DNA from: Bailinhaonella thermotolerans
GTDB taxonomy: Bacteria > Actinomycetota > Actinomycetes > Streptosporangiales > Streptosporangiaceae
Direction of reading: 5' to 3'
DNA length: 64,000 nucleotides
NCBI RefSeq assembly: GCF_003594875.1
Contig: NZ_QZEY01000011.1
Span: 1-64,000, forward strand
This document shows, piece after piece, positions 25,759 through 32,872 of the stretch. The position numbers and the translations under genes were made by a program. Every line of letters starts with the position of its first letter. Position 1 is the first letter of the stretch. Below the pieces are notes generated by a model. The model was not told the DNA's origin, ran no database searches, and worked only from the letters and a program-made list of their open reading frames with translations.

Positions 25759-25800
25759 ATGTTGGCGCACAGGCGGCCCGCGGCTCAGTACGCCGTTTAG
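25759..25800 (+). CDS. Putative leader peptide 1 (13 aa)
   Basis: ATG 6 nt after TACGAT, coding MLAHRRPAAQYAV and a TAG stop. No SD is visible, so it would be read as a leaderless start. An 11-bp stem-loop starts 5 nt after the stop. Stalling of a drug-bound ribosome here is an inference from position and from leader peptides known for erm and similar genes. Confidence 0.35.
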   Translation: MLAHRRPAAQYAV

Positions 25801-25967
25801 CGACGCTCCGGCACGGTCTGAGCACTGCTCCCGTGTCCGGAGGATTCCGCGCGTTCCCACCCGGCCCGCGAGCCGGGTCCCCGCACCGGCCCTGCGGTTC
25901 CTTCCGCCCGCCGGCCCCGCCCTGAACAGCCGTCCTTGAGGATTCTTCTCCCGGGGAGCGTCGCACC

Positions 25968-25988
25968 ATGCCCGTCTCCGACTTATAG
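25968..25988 (+). CDS. Putative leader peptide 2 (6 aa, TTA codon)
   Basis: ATG with GGGGAG 9 nt upstream, coding MPVSDL then TAG. The last sense codon is TTA (25983-25985), the rare leucine codon that in Streptomyces needs the bldA tRNA. Followed by stem-loop 3 within 22 nt. Confidence 0.35.
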   Translation: MPVSDL

Positions 25989-26097
25989 ATCCGCCGCCGA
26001 ATTCACGGACCGGCCTTTTTCCTGGGCCGGCCCGCGGCCGAGTCATGCCTGAAACGGCATCGCAAGGTTCGTCGAGCCAGCGGATCGAAGGTGAACA

Positions 26098-26283
26098 ATG
26101 GCCTCTTCCGGTTTTCGCAAGAAATCCCGCGCGAACGTCCGCGCCCGCCGCTCCCGGTGGAAAGCGAAAGCCCCGACCCTGACGGCCTGCCGCAATCCCG
26201 GATGCGGCGCGCCCACCCCGCCGCACACCGCCTGCCCGGCCTGCGGCACGTACCGAGGACGCCAGGTCATCCGGCCCTCCTGA
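26098..26283 (+). CDS. rpmF: 50S ribosomal protein bL32 (paralogue, Cys-containing)
   Basis: 61 aa large-subunit protein. Core [20 protein letters not shown] and C-terminal [15 protein letters not shown] are diagnostic. Four Cys are kept, but the first pair is CRNPGC (four residues between) instead of the usual CxxC, so the zinc knuckle is stretched. GAAGGTGA precedes the ATG. The housekeeping rpmF normally follows the yceD/DUF177 gene and precedes rnc; neither is here, so this is probably a second copy. The Cfr-like gene starts about 150 bp downstream in the same direction, suggesting a shared leader and transcript. Confidence 0.92.
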   Translation: MASSGFRKKSRANVRARRSRWKAKAPTLTACRNPGCGAPTPPHTACPACGTYRGRQVIRPS

Positions 26284-26433
26284 GCCGGGGCGTCCCGCCG
26301 GATCACCGCCGCCACCTGGAACGGCCCCCCACCAGGGGCGTCTTCCGCGCGCGGTGACCCGGCCCCGGGGATGCCGGACTCCTCTCCGGCATCGCCTCCT
26401 CCCGCTTCCCTCCCCATCGGAGTCGAGATCGAC

Positions 26434-27486
26434 ATGCTCACACCCGGGCCCGCCGACACCCGCGCCCACCGCGTCCGGTCGTTCCTCGAACGGCAGGGGG
26501 CGCCGCCCTACCGCTTCCAGCAGCTACTCCACGAGCTCTTCGGCCGCGGCGTCACCGAGTTCGGCCGGATGACCGCGCTGCCCCTCGGCCTGCGCTCGGC
26601 CCTGGCCGCGCGCTTCGGGCCCTCCTGGCCCGGCATCCGCGCCGTCGCCTCCGAACGGCGGGGCCAGGTGCGCAAGGTCCTGTTCGAGGCCGAGCGGGGG
26701 GTGCGCTTCGAGACGGTCTTCTCCAGATACCGCGCCGGATGGACGTCGTTGTGCGTCTCCAGCCAGGCCGGATGCGGGCTCGGCTGTGGCTTCTGCGCCA
26801 CCGGGGCGATCGGGCTGGTCCGCAACCTCACCGCCGACGAGATCTGCGACCAGGTCCTCCACTTCCGGCGCGAGACCCAGGTCAGCAGCGTGTCCTTCAT
26901 GGGGATGGGCGAGGCGCTGGCCAACCCGCACACGTTCACGGCGCTCGGCCAGTTGACCGATCCCCTGATGTTCGGCATCAGCCCGCGCCGGATCACCGTG
27001 TCCACCGTCGGCTTCCTTCCCGGGCTGCGCCGCCTCGCGCGGGAACGGCCCGGCGTCGTCATCACCCTGTCCGTCCACTCTCCCGACCCCGCCGAGCGGG
27101 CCGCGCTGATCCCGCTGGAGCACCGTTTCCCCCTGGAGGAGTGCCTCGCCGTGCTGGACGAGCACGCCGAGGTCAACCGCCGCAAGGTGTACCTGGCCTA
27201 CCTGCTGATCGACCGGGTCAACGACAGCGTCGCGCACGCGCGCGACCTGGCCGGCCTGGTGCGGGCCCGCCGCAGGCCGGGACTGTTCCACGTCAGCGTC
27301 ATCCCCTACAACCACGCCGCGGGCGTGAACCCGGACTACCGTCCCCCTCCCCCGCGCCGGGCCGGCGCCTTCCTGGCGGCCCTGCGCGACGCGGGCGTGC
27401 GCGCCGCGCGCCGCCAGCAGTTCGGCGCCGACGCCGAGGCCGCCTGCGGTCAGTTGCACGCGGGCTACTCGGCCGCCCGGCGGTAG
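26434..27486 (+). CDS. Cfr-like 23S rRNA A2503 methyltransferase (radical SAM)
   Basis: 350 aa from ATG 26434 (an in-frame ATG lies at 26371); Cfr proteins are about 349 aa. Radical-SAM cluster CGLGCGFCATG (CxxxCxxC), and the second catalytic Cys in FGADAEAACGQLHAGY. Segments YRAGWTSLCVSSQAGCG, SFMGMGEALANP, MFGISPRRITVSTVGFLPG and SVIPYN follow Cfr more closely than RlmN (from memory of Cfr). It would methylate C8 (or C2) of A2503 at the peptidyl-transferase centre; Cfr gives resistance to phenicols, lincosamides, oxazolidinones, pleuromutilins and streptogramin A. Activity here is inferred. Confidence 0.88.
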   Translation: MLTPGPADTRAHRVRSFLERQGAPPYRFQQLLHELFGRGVTEFGRMTALPLGLRSALAARFGPSWPGIRAVASERRGQVRKVLFEAERGVRFETVFSRYRAGWTSLCVSSQAGCGLGCGFCATGAIGLVRNLTADEICDQVLHFRRETQVSSVSFMGMGEALANPHTFTALGQLTDPLMFGISPRRITVSTVGFLPGLRRLARERPGVVITLSVHSPDPAERAALIPLEHRFPLEECLAVLDEHAEVNRRKVYLAYLLIDRVNDSVAHARDLAGLVRARRRPGLFHVSVIPYNHAAGVNPDYRPPPPRRAGAFLAALRDAGVRAARRQQFGADAEAACGQLHAGYSAARR

Positions 27487-27574
27487 CGCGAGACCCGGGG
27501 TCCCGAGTCGGGATCCTCCCCGGGGGTTCGCGCGGCTGGGATGGGGCGGACGACCCCCGCCCGCAGGGGTTCCG

Positions 27575-27745
27575 ATGGCCGTGGACGCGCTCGGCTTCTC
27601 CCGCCCCGTGGCGATCCCGCTGTTCGCCGTGCTGCACCTCGTCCCCGACGCCGATGATCCGTACGGCGGCGTCGCCCGCTACCGCGGCCCTGACCCTCCC
27701 GGAAGCACCTCGTCATCGGCCACGCCGGCCCGCCCGGCGCCGGCC
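27575..27745 (+). pseudogene. Remnant of DUF574 SAM-dependent methyltransferase
   Basis: FSRPVAIPLFAVLHLVPDA followed by DDPYGGVARY is the characteristic mid-segment of actinomycete DUF574 (S-adenosyl methyltransferase) proteins. The match then continues in another frame from 27697 as SRKHLVIGHAGPPGAG, the expected next strand. The N-terminal two thirds and the C-terminus are missing. A decayed fragment left between the Cfr-like and esterase genes. Confidence 0.65.
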
Positions 27746-27794
27746 ATCGGCAAGCGCCGCCCTCGCGGCGCCGGGCGGTGGGGTGGTGGCGGGG

Positions 27795-28976
27795 TTAGGT
27801 GAGGGGGAGGGAGCCCAGGTCGACGGCCTGCCTGAGGAAGAGGACGCCGTCGGTGGCGGGGAGGTGGGCGGGGTTCAGGGGGAAGTAGGCGAAGTCGGCG
27901 GAGGCGCGGGGGGTGGGGGCGGGGAGGGCCTCGGGGAGGCGGCGGGCCTCGATCAGGGAGCGGTCCCACGGGAGGGCGGAGAGGGCGCCCTCGATGGTGT
28001 CGGGGGACGGGACGTCGTCGCCGGTCCGGCCCAGGGCCGAGGCCACGAAGGCGTAGCGGTCGCCCAGGTGGGCGGCGACGATCGCGCCCGCGCTCCACCA
28101 CTCCAGCGTGTGGTCGCCGAACGACATCCGGGTCTTGTCACGCTGGAGGTGGAGGTTGGAGGCGTAGACCAGGGCGGGACCGCGCTCGGCGATGGCGCGC
28201 AGGTTGGCGGCCATCATCGCGTCGCGCAGGGCCGACAGGCGGCTCCACCGCGCCGGGGAGGCGTCGGCCATCCAGTGGTGGTAGCGGAGCAGGCCCACGG
28301 CGGTGCGTCCGTACAGCTCCGCGAGCTCCAGGTCCTCCGCGCTCAGCCGCGGCGCCCGCGTTTCGAGCAGCGCCACCAGGTCGTCGGCGATCAGCCGCAG
28401 CCGCAGGGCCTCCTCCGACCTGCCGATCGACTGGGACGGGTCCATCGCGGTGGCCTCGTTCGACCAGCGGTCGTCCGCGCCGAGCAGCGAGTCGAGGGTC
28501 TCCCTGGTCACCACGGCGTCCGCGAGCGGGCCGGCGAGGAGGTCGCGCAGGCCGGTGAGCGCCTGGCGCGGGCTCGCCGCCCAGTACTCCAGGGGGCCGT
28601 CGAACCCGAAGAACCGGATCTTCTCCTCATGCTCCTCGTTGTAGGCCCGCATCCAGCGCACGAGTTCGCGGTTGGCCGGGAGCTTGCCGAAGCCGTGGCT
28701 GAAGCCGCGCTCCATGACGTCGTCGAGCGTGCCCGCGCCCGTCGTGACGTACTCGTCCACGAGGAGGCCCATGAGGCAGTCGCTCTCGATGGCGAACGAC
28801 CGGTAGCCCTCGTGCTCCACCAGATGCCGGAAGACCTCGTTGCGCGCCTCGCCCAGTTCCCCGACGAAGTGCCGGGCCTCGCCCAGGCCGAGGAGCAGGG
28901 GCCGGGCGGGAAGCGACCGGAGGAACGCCGAGATGCCCGTGCCGTCGAGCGGCCAGGCCATGTCCGTGATGTCCAT
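27795..28976 (-). CDS. Erythromycin-esterase family protein
   Basis: About 393 aa, close to Ere-type enzymes. N-terminal LLLGLGEARHFVGELGEARN holds the conserved Glu and His; GYRSFAIESDCLMGLLVDEY carries the conserved acidic pair; LRYHHWMAD and ALVYASNLHLQRDKTRM supply further conserved residues. Family members hydrolyse the macrolactone or other esters; many actinomycete homologues have unknown substrates. ATG 28976 lies 6 nt after TACCGT on the minus strand. Divergent from the tandem-MerR regulator. Confidence 0.88.
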   Translation of the reverse strand: MDITDMAWPLDGTGISAFLRSLPARPLLLGLGEARHFVGELGEARNEVFRHLVEHEGYRSFAIESDCLMGLLVDEYVTTGAGTLDDVMERGFSHGFGKLPANRELVRWMRAYNEEHEEKIRFFGFDGPLEYWAASPRQALTGLRDLLAGPLADAVVTRETLDSLLGADDRWSNEATAMDPSQSIGRSEEALRLRLIADDLVALLETRAPRLSAEDLELAELYGRTAVGLLRYHHWMADASPARWSRLSALRDAMMAANLRAIAERGPALVYASNLHLQRDKTRMSFGDHTLEWWSAGAIVAAHLGDRYAFVASALGRTGDDVPSPDTIEGALSALPWDRSLIEARRLPEALPAPTPRASADFAYFPLNPAHLPATDGVLFLRQAVDLGSLPLT

Positions 28977-29065
28977 GCTTAAACGGTATCGTTGAACCTT
29001 CGGTGTAGACTTTCCGCGCGAATTCCCCTGTCTTACCCGAGGAACCCTCAATCGGTGATGCACTC
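28977..29065. promoter_or_regulatory. Divergent promoter, esterase/tandem-MerR
   Basis: 89 bp, AT-richer. Minus-strand TACCGT (28983-28988) suits a leaderless esterase mRNA. A weak dyad ACC-TTC-GGT at about 28996-29004 lies in the middle, a plausible MerR-type site. No SD is clear for either gene. Confidence 0.4.
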
Positions 29066-29749
29066 ATGAGGCCGGTGGACCTGGCGCGCGAGCACGACCT
29101 GTCCACGCAGGCGATCAGGAACTACGAGGACGCGGGCATCCTGCCCGCCGCCGAGCGCACCGTTCACGGCTACCGCACCTACACGCCGCGGCACGCCCGG
29201 GCCCTGCGCGCGTTCCTCGCCCTCGTGCCGGGGCACGGCCACCAGACCGCCACGGCGATCATGCGGGCGGTCAACCGCGGGGCGGTCGAGGACGCGCTGC
29301 GGCTCATCGACGAGAGCCACGGCCTGCTCCTCGACGACCGCCGCACCCTCCAGGCCGTCGAGGCGGCCCTCCGCGACCTGGCCCCCGTGCCGCAGGAGCG
29401 CGGCGACACGTTCATCGGCCCGCTGGCCAGGCGGCTCGGCATCCGCCCCGCCACCCTGCGCAAATGGGAGAGCGCCGGGCTGGTACGGCCGCGCCGCGAT
29501 CCGCGGACGGGTTACCGGGTCTACAGCGCGGCCGACGTGCGGGACGCCCGGCTGGCCCACCAGCTCAGGCGGGGCGGTTACCTGCTGGAGCAGATCGCCC
29601 CGTTGCTCGCCCAGGTCCGCTCCGCCGGGGGCGTCGCCCCGCTGGAGTCGACCCTGCGCGACTGGGGCGCCCGCCTGTCCGACCGGGGCCGCGCCATGCT
29701 CAGGGGCGCCGCCGCGCTGGACGCCTACCTCGGCGACCGCGACGCCTGA
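29066..29749 (+). CDS. TioE-type regulator with two MerR DNA-binding domains
   Basis: 227 aa. First MerR helix-turn-helix at the N-terminus (VDLAREHDLSTQAIRNYEDA, GILPAAERTVHGYRTYTPRH), a linker helix region, then a second one (FIGPLARRLGIRPATLRKWE, SAGLVRPRRDPRTGYRVYSA). Tandem MerR modules mark the TioE family, first seen in the thiocoraline cluster. ATG 29066 has no clear SD. Probably regulates the divergent esterase. Confidence 0.88.
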   Translation: MRPVDLAREHDLSTQAIRNYEDAGILPAAERTVHGYRTYTPRHARALRAFLALVPGHGHQTATAIMRAVNRGAVEDALRLIDESHGLLLDDRRTLQAVEAALRDLAPVPQERGDTFIGPLARRLGIRPATLRKWESAGLVRPRRDPRTGYRVYSAADVRDARLAHQLRRGGYLLEQIAPLLAQVRSAGGVAPLESTLRDWGARLSDRGRAMLRGAAALDAYLGDRDA

Positions 29750-29978
29750 ACCTCCCCGCCGGAGAACACCGCCCTCAAGGCCGCCCTCCGCCGCGCCGGT
29801 GTCGGGGACGCCAGGCCATCAGGGCGTCAGGCCGTTCTCCGTCATCCGGTACGGCCGGCGCCCGCCCGCTCCCCGGGATTCCGGGAGCGGCGACGCGATT
29901 TGCCCTCCGGCGCGGGCGGGGCCGAAGATCTCTTGTCCGGGCGGGCTCGGGGCCGTGCCCGGAGGGGAGGGGATCGCG

Positions 29979-30848
29979 ATGCGGGTGTTCGTGGCGGGCG
30001 CCACCGGGGCCGTGGGCCGGCAGCTCGTTCCGCTGCTGGTCGAGGGGCACGAGGTCGTCGGGGCGTCACGGTCCCCGGCCGGGGCCGACTGGCTGCGGGC
30101 GCGGGGCGCCGAGGCCGTGCGGGCCGACGTGCTCGACGCCGAGGGGCTGCGGCGGGTGGTGGCGCAGGCCGCGCCGGACGTCGTGATGTACCAGGTGACG
30201 GACCTGTCCGCGGCCGACGGGGCCGCCAACGGCCGGGTCAGGCGCGAGGGGACGCGCAACCTCGTGGACGCCGCCACGGCGGCCGGGGTGCGGCGGATCG
30301 TGGCGCAGTCGATCTCCTGGGCGTACGCCCCGGGGGAGGGCCCCGCGGACGAGTCCGTGCCGCTCGACGACACGGCGGACGAGCCCCGGGCGCGGACCGT
30401 CGCGGCGGTGAAGGCGCTGGAGGAGACGGCGGCGGAGCTGGAGCACGCGGTGATCCTGCGGTACGGCCTCCTGTACGGCCCCGGCACCTGGTACGCCCCC
30501 GGCGGCCCGGTCGCCGCCGCCCTGTCCGGCAGGCCGGGCCCGCCGTTCCTGGGGAACGTGGTCGCCGACGACGGGGTCGCCTCGTTCGTGCACGTCGCCG
30601 ACGCGGCGCGGGCGGCGGTCGCGGCGCTGGACTGGCCCGCGGGCCCGGTGAACGTGGTGGACGACGAGCCGGCCCCGGCGTGCGAGTACCTCCCGGTGCT
30701 CGCGGAGGCGCTCGGGGCCCCGGCCCCCGCGCGGACCGCCGGGCGGCGGCCCTGGGAGCGCGGCGCCCTCAACGCGCTCGCCCGGTCGCGCGGCTGGCGG
30801 CCCGAGCGGCCCACCTGGCGGACGGGGTTCGCCGCCCAGGGCGTGTGA
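29979..30848 (+). CDS. NAD-dependent epimerase/dehydratase family protein
   Basis: About 289 aa. Rossmann loop MRVFVAGATGAVGRQLVPLL, GADWLRARGAEAVRADVLDA, then DVVMYQVTDLSA and ILRYGLLYGPGTWYAPGGPV typical of atypical/extended SDRs. GGAGGGGAGGGG precedes ATG 29979. Stands alone between the MerR gene and an alpha/beta hydrolase. Substrate unknown. Confidence 0.82.
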   Translation: MRVFVAGATGAVGRQLVPLLVEGHEVVGASRSPAGADWLRARGAEAVRADVLDAEGLRRVVAQAAPDVVMYQVTDLSAADGAANGRVRREGTRNLVDAATAAGVRRIVAQSISWAYAPGEGPADESVPLDDTADEPRARTVAAVKALEETAAELEHAVILRYGLLYGPGTWYAPGGPVAAALSGRPGPPFLGNVVADDGVASFVHVADAARAAVAALDWPAGPVNVVDDEPAPACEYLPVLAEALGAPAPARTAGRRPWERGALNALARSRGWRPERPTWRTGFAAQGV

Positions 30849-31008
30849 CATCCTTTTCGTCACGCGGCGCGCGTGACGATCACCCGTTCCGGGCCTGCGG
30901 CGATGAGCCGGCGGCCCGGGCGGCGTCCTCATCCGTGAAGCACGCGAGACATGTGAGACACGCGAGAAGCGCGAGTGCGGTCTCGCGCCGAGCGGAAAGG
31001 ACGGCGTG
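30849..31008. other. Intergenic region
   Basis: 160 bp upstream of the hydrolase gene. A short direct repetition (catgtgagacacgcgaga-type, about 30945-30970) is seen; no ORF or clear operator. Confidence 0.3.
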
Positions 31009-31803
31009 ATGGGCTACGCGGACGTGAACGGGCTGTCGCTCTACTTCGAGGAGAGCGGCGACGGCGAGATCCCGCTGGTGCTGCTGCACGGCGGGCTGGG
31101 GTCGGGCGAGATGTTCGCGCCGATCCTGCCCGCCCTCGCGGAGAAGCGGCGGGTGGTCACGGTCGACCTGCAGGGCCACGGCCGGACGGCGGACGCCGAC
31201 CGGCCGTTCCGCCCGGAGACCATGGCCGAGGACGTCGCGGCGCTCGCCGGGCGCCTCGGCGCGGAGCGGATCGACCTGCTGGGGTACTCCCTGGGCGGAG
31301 AGGTGGCCCTGCGCACCGCGATCCAGCACCCGGACGTCGTCCGGCGGCTGGTCCTGGTCTCGGTGACCTTCCGCCGCGACGGCAACTTCCCCGAGGTGCT
31401 GGCGGCGATGGACGGCTTCGGGCCGCACCTGGCGGAGCCGTTCAAGCAGTCCCCCGTCTACGAGAGCTACGCCCGGCTCGCGCCGCGCCCGGACGACTGG
31501 CCGGCGCTGATCGCCAAGACGGCGGAGCTGCTGGGGAAGGACTACGACTGGACGGCGGAGGTGGCCGAGCTGCGGCCGCCCACGCTGCTGGTCTTCGCGG
31601 ACGCCGACTCGATCCGCCCCGAGCACGTGCTGGAGTTCCACCGGCTGCTCGGGGGCGGGCTGCGGGACCCGGGCGTGGACGGCGCCGACCGCCCCGCCTC
31701 GCGGCTGGCGATCATCCCCGGCGCCACCCACTACGACGTGGCCGCCTCGCCGCTGCTCCCCGCCGTCGTCACCCCGTTCCTGGACGCCCCGGCCCTGCCC
31801 TGA
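31009..31803 (+). CDS. Alpha/beta hydrolase
   Basis: About 264 aa. Oxyanion loop VLLHGGLGSGEMF, nucleophile elbow DLLGYSLGGEVALR, acid in LLVFADADSIRPEH and catalytic His in IPGATHYDVAASP. Cytosolic serine hydrolase, substrate unknown. Reading starts GTG-ATG at 31006/31009; ATG 31009 is favoured, with AAAGGA upstream. Convergent with the next gene. Confidence 0.85.
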   Translation: MGYADVNGLSLYFEESGDGEIPLVLLHGGLGSGEMFAPILPALAEKRRVVTVDLQGHGRTADADRPFRPETMAEDVAALAGRLGAERIDLLGYSLGGEVALRTAIQHPDVVRRLVLVSVTFRRDGNFPEVLAAMDGFGPHLAEPFKQSPVYESYARLAPRPDDWPALIAKTAELLGKDYDWTAEVAELRPPTLLVFADADSIRPEHVLEFHRLLGGGLRDPGVDGADRPASRLAIIPGATHYDVAASPLLPAVVTPFLDAPALP

Positions 31804-31857
31804 CCCGGTGCGGCCGCACGGCGTGAGCCCGCGCGCGGGCTCACGCCGTGCCCCTCG

Positions 31858-32769
31858 TCAGAGCAGGACGGACTCCAGCCACGGGCGGAGGACCGGGAGC
31901 ACGTTCGGCGGCTGCATGGCCTGGGTGTGGTCCATGCCGTCGAGGACCCGGACCGTCCAGCCCAGGGACTCCAGCTCGGCCCGGCGGCGCATGACCGGCC
32001 CGCCGATGCTGACGTGCACGCCGCCCCACCGCTCGCCGTACGGGATCTCGTCGGCGGACCCGGCGAAGCAGAGCCGGGGGCAGGTGAGGCCCGCCTGGAC
32101 CGAGGCGTCGTCGAACCCGTCCAGGGCCCGGTACAGCGTGAGGAACTGCCGTGTCTGGTCCGGCGACATCGTCACCTCGACGGCGGACCAGTCGAACTCG
32201 TCCCCGCCCTTCTCTCCCGAATTCTCACCCCGGGCCTCGCCCTGAGCCTCGTTCTGGGCCTCACCCTGGGCCTGCCCCTGTTCCCCGCCCTGGCCCGCGG
32301 CACCGGCGAGCGAGAGCTCGTGGGTGGCCTCGGTCACCCGCAGCATCTCCGCGTACGGCCCGCCGAGCGGGGGGAACCCGCCCATGGCCAGGGCCGAGAG
32401 GCGGTCGGTGCGGATGGCGAGCTGGAGGCCGCTCAGGGCCAGCCAGGAGTACCCGTAGTAGGCGAACCGCTCCGCGCCCACGGCGTCGGCCACGGCCAGG
32501 AAGTCGGCGGCGACGTTCGCCGGGGTGAGGGTGCCGGGCTTGGGGTGGGCCATGACATGGCCCTCGTAGTCGAACGCGACGACCCGGAAGGCGTCGCTGA
32601 GCCCGTCCATGAGCGTACGGCCGAGGGCGGGGTCCATCCCCCACTTGCGCATCTCCTCGGCCTGGGGGCCCTCGGCGGGCTTGGGGCTCACCGGCAGCAG
32701 CAGCGCCGGCCCCGATCCCAGGACCTCGGCCTCCAGGACGCTCCCGTCGTGTGTCTTCACCTCGGGCAC
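31858..32769 (-). CDS. Alpha/beta-hydrolase-like protein with Gln/Glu-rich insertion
   Basis: About 303 aa. GPALLLPVSPKPAEG, RVVAFDYEGHVMA, then AYYGYSWLALSGLQLAIRTD with the elbow Ser in GYSWL, and DGMDHTQAM with the His. Residues about 163-193 are a Gly/Gln/Glu/Ala/Asn-rich loop of repeated units (DNA about 32205-32300). GTG 32769 has GGGGAGACACC upstream. Two TTACG palindromes lie just upstream. Substrate unknown. Confidence 0.75.
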   Translation of the reverse strand: MPEVKTHDGSVLEAEVLGSGPALLLPVSPKPAEGPQAEEMRKWGMDPALGRTLMDGLSDAFRVVAFDYEGHVMAHPKPGTLTPANVAADFLAVADAVGAERFAYYGYSWLALSGLQLAIRTDRLSALAMGGFPPLGGPYAEMLRVTEATHELSLAGAAGQGGEQGQAQGEAQNEAQGEARGENSGEKGGDEFDWSAVEVTMSPDQTRQFLTLYRALDGFDDASVQAGLTCPRLCFAGSADEIPYGERWGGVHVSIGGPVMRRRAELESLGWTVRVLDGMDHTQAMQPPNVLPVLRPWLESVLL

Positions 32770-32809
32770 GGTGTCTCCCCTCTGGCTCGCCTCCGGGCGG
32801 CCTAATTCA

Positions 32810-32853
32810 TTACGGCGTAAACTATCTAGGGACAACAATACCTTACGCCATAA
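32810..32853. promoter_or_regulatory. Two TTACG palindromes, probable TetR-type operators
   Basis: TTACG-G-CGTAA (32810-32820, perfect) and TTACGCCATAA (32843-32853, imperfect) lie 33 bp apart (about three helical turns) in an AT-rich stretch upstream of the minus-strand hydrolase and behind the MFS stop. No regulator is immediately adjacent. Confidence 0.6.
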
Positions 32854-32872
32854 ACATTCCGCTCCCCCTCCC

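Larger units (their letters stand above)
25747..26097 (+). promoter_or_regulatory. Long 5' leader of the bL32/Cfr-like unit
   Basis: About 340 nt precede rpmF. In order: -10-like TACGAT (25747-25752); a leaderless 13-codon ORF starting 6 nt later; stem-loop 1 at 25806-25842 (CTCCGGCACGG with CCGTG-T-CCGGAG, one bulge); stem-loop 2 at 25859-25878 (ACCCGGC / GCCGGGT); a second 6-codon ORF with SD; stem-loop 3 at 26010-26030 (CCGGCC / GGCCGG with a T5 loop); and a dyad ATGCC-TGAAAC-GGCAT at 26044-26059. This layout resembles attenuation leaders of ribosome-drug resistance genes. No good -35 is seen at normal spacing. Confidence 0.5.

Noticed and set aside
25718-25939. 73-aa and 60-aa plus-strand frames in the rpmF leader
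   Set aside because: No SD, no domain pattern; the shorter 13-codon ORF fits the -10 spacing better.
25582-26469. 295-aa minus-strand frame over the rpmF leader
   Set aside because: Gly/Arg-rich, no SD or domain, antisense to bL32.
26739-28982. 747-aa plus-strand open frame
   Set aside because: Shadow of the Cfr-like gene and antisense of the esterase; only the short piece 27575-27745 carries a recognisable (different-frame) relic.
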